DNA of 64,000 nt from Microvirga flocculans ATCC BAA-817 (GTDB taxonomy: Bacteria > Pseudomonadota > Alphaproteobacteria > Rhizobiales > Beijerinckiaceae), in assembly GCF_000518665.1 (NCBI RefSeq), contig NZ_JAEA01000015.1, forward strand, positions 1 through 64,000, read 5' to 3'. The notes beneath the pieces are model-generated. The model worked only from the letters and a program-made list of their open reading frames with translations. It was not told the origin of the DNA and searched no databases. Numbering within the stretch: position 1 is the stretch's first letter; each line of letters begins with the position of its first letter. This document shows, in pieces, positions 28,111 to 36,635 of this stretch. The position numbers and the translations under genes are program-made.

Positions 28111-30824
28111 GCCACCTCTCCTGTTATTCTTTCGGCTTCCGGCCCGGGCTTGGCACGCCCGAGCGGCGGATGGGCCGTGTTGTCGATGATGATCTGTCCA
28201 TCGCGGAAGCGCATCTGAACATCGAAGGCACCTGCCTGTCGATCATTCGGAAGTACCATGAACAGGCTTTGTTGTTGGAAAAACTGAAGCAGCAATTGCA
28301 TCAGCTGCTGCCCCCTCGCCTCGTCGAAGGGAGCGAGCGCTCCGTCCACGACCAGAATGTCCGGCCGCTTGACCAGGCAACGCACGAGATTGACGCTCGC
28401 CCGCTCCTGCGGCGACAGGAGCCGGCCCGCCGTCCCGACGTCGTAATCGAGACCGATGCGCTGCACGTCCTCCAGCAGGTCGAGTTCCCGGATGACCGTC
28501 GCGACCGCCTGAGCGACCCGCGCCCTCGCATTGGCCACCTGATAGCTGACGCGCCCGAACAGGAGATTGTCCCTCAAGGGCGCCGCCGCACAGATCTTTT
28601 CCGGATCGTAGAATTCGACGCCCTCGGGGTCGGCTTTCTCGAGAACCTCGCGGACGAGCCCCCGCGCCCCCACGATCCGGTCCGTCATGCCGTCGTCGAG
28701 CAGGCCCAGTCGATGCCGCGCTTCGACATAGGCGAGCGGCAAGGCCAGGAGGCGCGTGCGGTCCTCACGCCGCAAGTGCCCCTCGCCACGCGCGTAACGC
28801 CGCAGGATCTTCTGGTATTCCGGCAGTTCTTCCGCGCCGATGAAGGAGAACTGCTCGAAGAGGGAATGCCCAGGCGGCAGGCCTTCGAAGATTTCGGTCA
28901 TCGTCTCCGCGATCTGAAGTCCCATCCGCACCAGACCGTCCGTGAGCCCGGCACGGCGGATGGCACTGCGGAACTGCGCATTCTCGGCCAGTTGACGTCC
29001 CTTGAACTCGTCGGAGATCGGCACGCCGAAGAGCAGGTTCTCGGCGATAGTGGCCTGGCTGTTGTAGCGCTCGGGATCGAACGGCTCGACGAGATCGGAC
29101 ATGCCGTTCGACCGAAACGTCTCGCGCAGGCGCTGCCGGGCTTCCACCAGGCGCCCGGCCAGGGCGCTGTCGCGCGCGGGATCGATCCAGCCCGCCAGTC
29201 CGAGCAGATAGATCGTGTCCCCCATGCCGATCCTCTCCAGAAGGTCGATGAGGATACGGTCGAGATCGTTCTCGTCCTTGGCGCCGATGCGCTTGTAGTC
29301 CACCCATTGATCGGAAATGCTCTCGAGCGGATTTCCCGTCCGCAGCGCCTCGGCGATCCTGCGGTCCATATCGCGTTTGCTCTCCACGACCTTGCCGAGA
29401 GGCTTGGACCTCAGGCCATAGATCAGGTTGTCGCGGATACTCCCGGGAAAGAGGATGGGATCGACGCCCGCATAGGCGATCCTGCGCCCGGCCACGGCAT
29501 GGGGAAGCTGCAGCAGGTCCCTGTCGCCGATGCGGAGCTGGCCGCTGAACTCCGTCGTCCGCCGTGCGACAATGCGGGCCATCATGCTGGCCGCCGTCCC
29601 CCCGTTGGAGATCAGGGCGACGCTGGCGGGCAGATCGACGGCGAAAGCCCCTCCCTCGATGATCATGTCGCCATGAGGCCCGGCGACGCGGATCCCCTCG
29701 CCCACCAGAGGTCCGACGAGAGGCGTGTCCTCCTCCTCGTCCTGGCGCGCCTCGACCATGGGGCCGAGCCGCTCCTCGGCGAAATGCTGCGTGACCTGAT
29801 CGTACTTCACCTGGACGTCGAGGCGCTGCTGATCCCAGTCGATGAGCTCCTTCAAGGGAGGCGGCAATTCGCGATAGGCGGCGATCACGGCGACGAGCTG
29901 ACCGATATCGAGCGTGCCGCGCAGGGCAAAGTAACCGCCGACGGCGTAGAAGAAGAACGGGGTAAGCTGCGCCAGGAAATTGTTGAGGGATTTGACGAAG
30001 AATTTTCGGTTGTAGATCTTCAGCCGGACCGTGAAGAGATCGAAAAGGCGATGGCCGATCTCGGCCCGCTCCCAGTTGTAGGCATTGTGGACATGGACCA
30101 CTTCGATCCCGTCGAGGACTTCGGCGATGCGCCCGGCCAACTGGCGTGAGGCCAGCTGGCGCTGCCTTCCGAGGCGCAGCAATTCGCGCCGCAGCCTGGG
30201 AATGATGATGAACTGTATCGCGATCACGGCCAGGGCGATCAGACCGAGCCAGACGTTCTGCACCATGATGAAGAGAAGGGCCGTAATCGCCTGCGTGCCG
30301 AGGAAGATCGGCGTGATGAAGGCATCGCCGATGAACCCGCCGATGGGTTCGACCTCATCCTTGATGATGGTTGCCGTCTCGGAGGACTTGACAGTGCGCA
30401 GAGCCTCCGGGGTGAAGCGCAGGACCATGGAGAAAAGGTCGAAGCGCATGCGCCTGAGCATCCGCTCTCCGAGAATGCCTTTCTCGACGTTGATCCAGTA
30501 CTTGAACGCCCCGTTGACGACGACGAAGAAGAGAAAAAGCAGCGACAGGCCCATGAGCAGGCCGATACGGGTGACCTGAAAGCCTTCGAAGATTTCCAGG
30601 GTGCCGCCGCCCAGCCAGACCGGCCAGTCGTATGTGAGGTGAAGAAAGGGCGCCGTCGGGTTGCCCTCCCGGAACGCCTCGCCCTGGATCGCCTGGTTCA
30701 CGATCTGGCGGGGCAGATCGAGAGACATGAAGTAAAAAGGCAGGGACGCAAGGACCACCGCGCAGACGATCAGCTGGTCGCGCCTCGAATGAGTCCAGAT
30801 GTACCGGAAAAGGCTCTTCTCCAT
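28107..30824 (-). CDS. ABC-exporter-like membrane protein with degenerate ATPase domain
   Basis: A 905-residue protein whose first 340 residues match an ABC exporter membrane domain (about six helices). The nucleotide-binding part is unusual. The Walker A position (403-413, ALISNGGTAAS) lacks the Lys. The signature reads LSPQERAS (803-810) instead of LSGGQ. Walker B ends VVDGAL without the catalytic Glu, and the switch His is missing (VLPNDRQ). The short motif that follows the Q loop in exporters occurs three times: 462-470, 592-600 and 749-757. The result is about 300 residues longer than normal. It is probably not a functional ATPase by itself. Confidence 0.8.
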   Translation of the reverse strand: MEKSLFRYIWTHSRRDQLIVCAVVLASLPFYFMSLDLPRQIVNQAIQGEAFREGNPTAPFLHLTYDWPVWLGGGTLEIFEGFQVTRIGLLMGLSLLFLFFVVVNGAFKYWINVEKGILGERMLRRMRFDLFSMVLRFTPEALRTVKSSETATIIKDEVEPIGGFIGDAFITPIFLGTQAITALLFIMVQNVWLGLIALAVIAIQFIIIPRLRRELLRLGRQRQLASRQLAGRIAEVLDGIEVVHVHNAYNWERAEIGHRLFDLFTVRLKIYNRKFFVKSLNNFLAQLTPFFFYAVGGYFALRGTLDIGQLVAVIAAYRELPPPLKELIDWDQQRLDVQVKYDQVTQHFAEERLGPMVEARQDEEEDTPLVGPLVGEGIRVAGPHGDMIIEGGAFAVDLPASVALISNGGTAASMMARIVARRTTEFSGQLRIGDRDLLQLPHAVAGRRIAYAGVDPILFPGSIRDNLIYGLRSKPLGKVVESKRDMDRRIAEALRTGNPLESISDQWVDYKRIGAKDENDLDRILIDLLERIGMGDTIYLLGLAGWIDPARDSALAGRLVEARQRLRETFRSNGMSDLVEPFDPERYNSQATIAENLLFGVPISDEFKGRQLAENAQFRSAIRRAGLTDGLVRMGLQIAETMTEIFEGLPPGHSLFEQFSFIGAEELPEYQKILRRYARGEGHLRREDRTRLLALPLAYVEARHRLGLLDDGMTDRIVGARGLVREVLEKADPEGVEFYDPEKICAAAPLRDNLLFGRVSYQVANARARVAQAVATVIRELDLLEDVQRIGLDYDVGTAGRLLSPQERASVNLVRCLVKRPDILVVDGALAPFDEARGQQLMQLLLQFFQQQSLFMVLPNDRQAGAFDVQMRFRDGQIIIDNTAHPPLGRAKPGPEAERITGEVA

Positions 30825-30989
30825 CAGCGCAACGACATCACATTCATGTGCTTTACGTCCCCCCTCTTTCCGAACTGGGGCACCGCCATAGTTTGACGAG
30901 AGGGGCTATTGCAAGGGTAGAGATAGCTGTCCTAACGTCAAATTACGATACGGCAGCCAACTTTACCTCTCCCACCAAGGGACGCCTGC

Positions 30990-32261
30990 ATGGCAAACGC
31001 GGTCACGAACCCCAAGGCAGACAAGGGATTGCCCTTGTCCGCGCCCCTTCAGGGCGCAAGGGTTCTCATCTACAGCCACGATACGTTCGGGCTCGGGCAT
31101 CTGCGCCGCTCCCGGGCGATCGCCAATGCGATCGTCGAAGATCGGCCCGGCGCCTCCGTGGTCATCATCTCGGGCTCCCCGGTCATCGGTAATTTCGAGT
31201 TCGAGAGCGGCGTCGACTACATCCGGATCCCCGGCGTCACCAAGTTGCCCGACGGGGATTATCGCTGTCTCAACCTCAACGTCAGCCTGGATGAGGCGGT
31301 GGGCCTGCGCCAGGCGCTCATCCTCCAGGCCGCCAGGGCGTTCCGGCCCGATGTCTTCATCGTCGACAAGGAGCCGACCGGCTTTCGCGGCGAGGTCGTG
31401 CCTGCCCTCGACTATCTCCAGGCCACGGGCTGCCGACTCGTCCTCGGCATCCGCGACGTGATGGACGAGCCCGCCCTGCTCGTCCCGGAATGGGAGCGCA
31501 AAGGCGCGACCGAAGCCCTGACCCGCTACTATGACGAGATCTGGGTCTACGGCCTCAAGGACGTCTACCAGCCCCTCAAGGCCCTCGACCTGCCCGCCGA
31601 GGTGGAGCGGCGCATCACCTATACCGGCTATCTGCGCCGGGAGGTGCCGCCGACCCCGTCCCTGACGAAATACCCGAAGATCACCAAGCAGCCCTTCATC
31701 CTGGTGACCACGGGCGGGGGCGGCGACGGGGACGACCTGATCGACTGGGTGATCTCGGCCTATGAGGCGGATGAGACGCTCGAACAGCCGGCCCTCATCC
31801 TCTTCGGCCCCTTCATCGACCGGGACAAGCGGCGCTCCTTCATGGAGCGCATCGCCAGGCAACCCAAGCTCGACGCGATGTCCTTCGACAACAAGATCGA
31901 ACGGCTCATGAAGAGGGCCGACGCCATGGTGGCCATGGGCGGCTACAACACCTTCTGCGAGGCACTCTCCTTCGACAAGCGCACCCTGATCGTGCCGCGC
32001 ACCCGCCCGCGGCTGGAGCAGTACATCCGCGCGGTCGAGGCCGAGCGGCTCGGCCTGGTGAGCATGCTGAGCGACTATAAGGAGCCGCGCACGCCGGAGC
32101 GGATGGCGGCAGCCCTGCGAAACCTGTCCTCGCAGCCGCGTCCCTCCGAAGTGTTCATCCCGGGTCTTCTCGACGGCCTTGACCGGGTGCAGGAGCGGCT
32201 TAAGGCTCTCACAGAAACCAGGGCCCCCTTCGCCCCTGCCTACCATCAGGCGGCCGAGTAA
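30990..32261 (+). CDS. GT28/MurG-like glycosyltransferase
   Basis: A 423-residue GT-B fold glycosyltransferase. The N-terminal SHDTFGLGHLRRS (29-41) and C-terminal MGGYNTFCEAL (316-326) are the acceptor and donor motifs of the MurG-like group. The FILVTTGGGGDGDD segment (236-249) corresponds to the start of the second domain. The donor is unknown; relatives use UDP-hexoses. It is the first gene of a rightward run with only 8 bp to the next gene, and is divergent from the ABC/cNMP pair with a 165-bp promoter region between. Confidence 0.85.
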   Translation: MANAVTNPKADKGLPLSAPLQGARVLIYSHDTFGLGHLRRSRAIANAIVEDRPGASVVIISGSPVIGNFEFESGVDYIRIPGVTKLPDGDYRCLNLNVSLDEAVGLRQALILQAARAFRPDVFIVDKEPTGFRGEVVPALDYLQATGCRLVLGIRDVMDEPALLVPEWERKGATEALTRYYDEIWVYGLKDVYQPLKALDLPAEVERRITYTGYLRREVPPTPSLTKYPKITKQPFILVTTGGGGDGDDLIDWVISAYEADETLEQPALILFGPFIDRDKRRSFMERIARQPKLDAMSFDNKIERLMKRADAMVAMGGYNTFCEALSFDKRTLIVPRTRPRLEQYIRAVEAERLGLVSMLSDYKEPRTPERMAAALRNLSSQPRPSEVFIPGLLDGLDRVQERLKALTETRAPFAPAYHQAAE

Positions 32262-32269
32262 GAACACGC

Positions 32270-33541
32270 ATGCTTCCTTCGAAGACAGCCCGACGGATCG
32301 CCGTCGTCGTGAAAGGCTATCCACGCCTTTCGGAGACCTTCATCGCGCAGGAGATCCTGGCCCTCCAGGAGCGCGGCCTGGAGCTCGCGATCTGGTCCCT
32401 TCGCCACCCGACCGAGCGGGCCGTGCATCCCATGCACAAGGCCATCAAGGCGCCGGTCACCTATTTGCCGGAATACCTCTACGAGGAACCCCTGCGCGTG
32501 CTCCGGGGAGCCGCCTGGAGCCTGCGGCAGAAAGGGTTCGGTCCCACGATCCGGGCTTTCTGGCGCGACCTGAAGCGCGACTTCACAGTCAACCGGGTCC
32601 GACGCCTCGGCCAAGCCTTCGTGATGGCGCGGGAAATGCCACCGGATGTAGGACATCTCCACGTCCACTACCTGCACACGCCCGCCTCCGTCGTGCGCTA
32701 CGCAGCGCTCCTGACGGGCCGGACCTGGACTTTCTCGGCCCATGCCAAGGACATCTGGACGACGCCGGATTGGGAGAAGCGCGAGAAGATGGCCGAGGCC
32801 CTGTGGGGCGTGACCTGCACGGCGCACGGCGCGTCCCATCTCCAGGCCCTGTCCGATCCGCAGAAGGTCTCCCTCGTCTATCACGGGCTCGACCTCTCCC
32901 GCTTTCCCGCTCCGCCCGAGAGCCGCCCCGCGCGGGACGGCTCCGATCCGCAGGATCCGCTGCGCATCGTCTCGATCGGCAGGGCCGTGGCGAAGAAAGG
33001 CTTCGGCGACCTGATCAAGGCTCTTGCGGCCCTGCCGCCGGACCTGCACTGGCGCTTCGCCCATGTGGGCGGCGGAGAGCTGCTCGACGCGCTGAAGAAG
33101 CAGGCCAAGGAGGCCGGCATCGCCGACAAGGTGATCTTTCTCGGATCGAAAGCGCAGCCCGAGATCATCGGCCTGCTGCAACAGGCCGATCTCTTCGTGC
33201 TGCCGTCCAAGGAGGCGAAATCGGGCGACCGGGACGGGCTGCCCAACGTGATCATGGAAGCCGCGAGCCAGGAACTCGCCATCGTCGCCACGGACTTCGC
33301 CGGAATTCCGGAATTCATCCGCAACGGCGTGGAAGGCGAGCTCGTTCCGCCGGGCGATTGGGAAGCCCTCTCCAACGCCCTCAACCTTCTCGCCCGCGAT
33401 CCCGAGCGGCGCAGGGCCCTCGGCGCGGCGGCCTTCGCCCGGCTGCGGCGGGACTTTTCCATGGAAGGCGGGATCGACGGGCTGGAGCGGCGCTTCCGGT
33501 CCCTGGCGGAGAGCCCCTCGAAAGAACCGGAGTACGTGTGA
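32270..33541 (+). CDS. GT4 family glycosyltransferase
   Basis: A 423-residue GT4 glycosyltransferase. It has KGYPRLSETFI at the start, HLHVHYLHTPAS, then IVSIGRAVAKKGFGDLI for the start of the donor domain and DGLPNVIMEAASQ with the conserved acidic pair. The product is presumably an exo- or lipid-linked polysaccharide. Its stop overlaps the start of the next gene by 4 bp. Confidence 0.9.
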   Translation: MLPSKTARRIAVVVKGYPRLSETFIAQEILALQERGLELAIWSLRHPTERAVHPMHKAIKAPVTYLPEYLYEEPLRVLRGAAWSLRQKGFGPTIRAFWRDLKRDFTVNRVRRLGQAFVMAREMPPDVGHLHVHYLHTPASVVRYAALLTGRTWTFSAHAKDIWTTPDWEKREKMAEALWGVTCTAHGASHLQALSDPQKVSLVYHGLDLSRFPAPPESRPARDGSDPQDPLRIVSIGRAVAKKGFGDLIKALAALPPDLHWRFAHVGGGELLDALKKQAKEAGIADKVIFLGSKAQPEIIGLLQQADLFVLPSKEAKSGDRDGLPNVIMEAASQELAIVATDFAGIPEFIRNGVEGELVPPGDWEALSNALNLLARDPERRRALGAAAFARLRRDFSMEGGIDGLERRFRSLAESPSKEPEYV

Positions 33542-34668
33542 CCGTCGCGAGGCCCGTTGCATTCTATGCCCCGCTGAAGAGCCCGGACCACCCCCTTCCC
33601 TCGGGCGACCGGACCATGGCGCGCCTGCTCCTGAAGGCGCTCGGCACGGCGGGCTTTTCACCGCAGCTCGCGAGCGAATTGCGGACCTTCGACAAGACAG
33701 GCGACGCTCACCATCAGGACACGGTCCGTCGCCAATCCCTCGACGAGGCCGCGCGCCTGATCGCGCAGTATCGCGCTCTGCCGGTGCAGAGCCGTCCGTG
33801 TCTGTGGTTCACCTATCACGTCTATTACAAGGCTCCGGACTGGATCGGCCCTCGCGTCGCCGATGCGCTCGGCATTCCCTATGCTGTGGCCGAGGGATCG
33901 CGGGCGGCGAAACGCGCCTCCGGTCCCTGGGCCCTCGGGCACGAGGGCGCAGAGGCGGCTCTCGACCGGGCCGATGCGATCTTCGTCATGACGGAGCAGG
34001 ACCGGCAGGCGCTGGAAGCCGCCCGACCGCCGGGGCAAATGCTGGTCGACCTGCCGCCGTTTCTGGACCTGGAGGGCTGGCCTTCGTCCGGCATCCGCCC
34101 GGCACCGGCAAGCGAACCGCGCCTGCTGGCCGTCGCCATGATGCGCGACGGCGACAAGCTGGCTTCTTATCGCATTCTCGCCGCGGCTCTCGAAAGGCTC
34201 CGGCATCTGCCATGGATTCTCGACATCGTGGGAGACGGCGAGGCGCGGGAAGAAGTCGAAGGGCTCTTCGCTCTCTTCGCGCAGCGTGTGCGCTTCCATG
34301 GCCGGATCGAGAACAAGGCGGATCTGGCTGCGCTTTACGCGGCCGCCGATCTCTTCGTCTGGCCTGCCGTCAACGAAGCCTACGGCATGGTGCTGCTGGA
34401 GGCCCAGGCGCTCGGCTGCCCGGCGATCGCCGGGGCCTATGGCGGCGTCGCGAGCGTGGTCCAGCATGAGCGGACGGGGTTGCTGGCGCCCCCCGGCGAC
34501 ATCGCGGCCTTCGCCGATGCCCTCGGAAGCCTCCTGTCGGACCGGGAGCGGTTGCGACGGTTCGGAGCGGAGGCGGCGAATTTCGTGAGGAGGGAGCGCG
34601 ATCTCGCTCATGCCGTTTTGCGCTTGCGCAATGCACTCGAACCGCTCGCGGGTAGAGTGGCGTCATGA
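33538..34668 (+). CDS. GT4 family glycosyltransferase
   Basis: A 376-residue glycosyltransferase starting at a GTG that overlaps the preceding stop (GTGA). The second domain has LLAVAMMRDGDKLASYRIL, IVGDGEAREEVE and WPAVNEAYGMVLLEAQALG, the GT4 EX7E region. The first domain is short and lacks common acceptor motifs. Its own stop overlaps the next ATG (ATGA), so translation of the three genes is coupled. Confidence 0.88.
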   Translation: MTVARPVAFYAPLKSPDHPLPSGDRTMARLLLKALGTAGFSPQLASELRTFDKTGDAHHQDTVRRQSLDEAARLIAQYRALPVQSRPCLWFTYHVYYKAPDWIGPRVADALGIPYAVAEGSRAAKRASGPWALGHEGAEAALDRADAIFVMTEQDRQALEAARPPGQMLVDLPPFLDLEGWPSSGIRPAPASEPRLLAVAMMRDGDKLASYRILAAALERLRHLPWILDIVGDGEAREEVEGLFALFAQRVRFHGRIENKADLAALYAAADLFVWPAVNEAYGMVLLEAQALGCPAIAGAYGGVASVVQHERTGLLAPPGDIAAFADALGSLLSDRERLRRFGAEAANFVRRERDLAHAVLRLRNALEPLAGRVAS

Positions 34669-36605
34669 GTTTACGGGTTCTCATCGCCGTTACGCATCTT
34701 CTGGGCGCGGGCCACCTCACCAGGGCCGCCGCCCTGGCGCGCGCATTCGCGCGCAGGGGCCACGAGACGACGCTCGTGTCGGGCGGCGCCCCTGCGCGCC
34801 TGGCCGAGCTCGGTCAGGTGAGGTTCGTCCAGCTGCCGCCGCTGCGCACCATCGGCACGGATTTCAGAATGCTGCTGGACGAGAATCTGCAACCCGTCGA
34901 CGGCGCCTATCTCGACCGGCGCAGGGCCCTCCTTCTCGATACCGCAAGAACGATCCGCCCCGACATTCTCATCACCGAGCTTTTCCCCTTCGGCCGCAGG
35001 ACTCTGGCGGGCGAGTTCATGGCCCTGCTCGACACAGTGCGATCCGCGCGACCGCGGCCGCTCGTTTTCTGCTCCATCCGCGATATTCTCGTTCCCTCCT
35101 CCAAGGCGGAACGGATAGCGGAAACGCACGAGCGCCTGCTTCGCCACTACGATGCCGTTCTCGTCCACGGCGATCCCGCGCTCGCTCCCCTCGAAGCGTC
35201 GTGGCCGGTGGACGAACGCATTGCGCCGCTCATCCGCTACACGGGCTATGTGGACGAGAACGAGAATCCCGTTTCCGTAGGAATGCGGCAAGGAATCGTG
35301 GTCTCGGGCGGATCGAGCGCGGCGAGCCTGCCGCTCTATCGCGCATCGCTCGACGCTTCGCCCCGGATCGCCGACCGGCCATGGCGCATCCTCGTCGGAC
35401 AGGGCGTGCCGGAAGCGGAGTTCCAGGAGCTCCGGGAGCGCGCCCCTTCGCACGTGCTCGTCGAGCGGGCCCGGCCGGACTTTCGGCAGCTTCTCGCGCG
35501 CGCCGAGGTTTCCATCAGCCAAGCCGGTTACAACACCATTGTCGACCTGCTGCGCTGCGGCGTGAAGTCGATCCTCGTCCCCTTCGAGGCGGGTCGCGAG
35601 ACAGAACAGCGCCTGCGTGCCGAACGCCTGAAGGCGCTGGGCGCCGCGCAAATCGTCCCGGAGAACAGCCTGTCGCCGGAGAACCTTGCGGAGGCGATCC
35701 GCGAAGCTCTGGCGCTGGCTCCCTCCCCATCTCTCGACGTTTCCCTCGATGGGGCGCGGCAGAGCGTCGCCATTGCGGAAAGCCTCGCGCGCTCCGGTCC
35801 TGCCCTTCATCGCCGCATCGACTGGTCGCCTCTCGATGCCGCGCTGGAGCAGGCGAGAGAGCGGGACTGTGCCCTCCGCTTCTGGTGGCGCGACGACGAC
35901 GCGGTGGCCGGGTCCGACGAACTCGACCGGCTTCTGGTCCTCGCCCGCCGCTACGAAGCCGGGATCGGACTGGCCGTCATTCCGCAGAGCCTCGATCCGT
36001 CTCTCGCCGCCTGCCTCGGCGAAGAGGAAAAGGCCTTTGCCCTGGTCCATGGCTGGAGCCACGCGAACCATGCGCCCCCCGGCGTGAAGAAGGCCGAGTT
36101 CGGCGCCCATCGTCCGCTGGAGGTCATGACTGCCGAAGCCGCGCAGGCGCTCCAGGTGGCGAAAGGATTCTTCGGCCCGAAACTCCTGCCCGTCTTCGTT
36201 CCGCCGTGGAACCGCATCGATCCGGGTCTCGTGGTCGCGCTGCCGCGCTCAGGCTTCGTGGGCGTGTCCACCTTCACGGACCGGAGGAAGGCAATGCCTG
36301 CGGAAGGTCTCCTGCAGGTCAACACCCATGTGGATCCCATCGACTGGCATGGAACGCGAAGCGCAGTCGCGCCCACCGAGCTCATCGCGGCCGTCGCCGG
36401 GGCCGTCCTGCGGCGGGTATCGGGCGAGGCAGACAGAGACGAGCCCATCGGCCTTCTGACGCACCATCTCGCGCACGACGACGCCATCTGGTCGTCATGC
36501 GAACGGCTTATCGCCCACCTTGCCGCGCAGAACATCCGTTTTCTGCGGCCGGATGCGTGTTTCGGATTGGAAACAGGATCACATTTGCGATCTAATGGGA
36601 TCTGA
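34665..36605 (+). CDS. bifunctional MurG-like glycosyltransferase / polysaccharide deacetylase-like fusion
   Basis: A 646-residue two-domain protein. Residues 1-375 form a GT28-type transferase (HLLGAGHLTRA at 11-21; SQAGYNTIVDLL at 285-296). Residues 400-646 resemble a NodB-type deacetylase: RDDD at 409-412 for the catalytic/metal Asp residues, HGWSHANH at 462-469 for the HxxxH zinc site, PPWN at 513-516 and THHLAHDD at 599-606. The same protein could therefore add an N-acetyl sugar and then de-N-acetylate it. It is the last gene of the coupled run; yejF starts 30 bp later. Confidence 0.82.
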   Translation: MSLRVLIAVTHLLGAGHLTRAAALARAFARRGHETTLVSGGAPARLAELGQVRFVQLPPLRTIGTDFRMLLDENLQPVDGAYLDRRRALLLDTARTIRPDILITELFPFGRRTLAGEFMALLDTVRSARPRPLVFCSIRDILVPSSKAERIAETHERLLRHYDAVLVHGDPALAPLEASWPVDERIAPLIRYTGYVDENENPVSVGMRQGIVVSGGSSAASLPLYRASLDASPRIADRPWRILVGQGVPEAEFQELRERAPSHVLVERARPDFRQLLARAEVSISQAGYNTIVDLLRCGVKSILVPFEAGRETEQRLRAERLKALGAAQIVPENSLSPENLAEAIREALALAPSPSLDVSLDGARQSVAIAESLARSGPALHRRIDWSPLDAALEQARERDCALRFWWRDDDAVAGSDELDRLLVLARRYEAGIGLAVIPQSLDPSLAACLGEEEKAFALVHGWSHANHAPPGVKKAEFGAHRPLEVMTAEAAQALQVAKGFFGPKLLPVFVPPWNRIDPGLVVALPRSGFVGVSTFTDRRKAMPAEGLLQVNTHVDPIDWHGTRSAVAPTELIAAVAGAVLRRVSGEADRDEPIGLLTHHLAHDDAIWSSCERLIAHLAAQNIRFLRPDACFGLETGSHLRSNGI

Positions 36606-36635
36606 TGCGTTATGCTCGTAGATCTGGAGGAGCAT

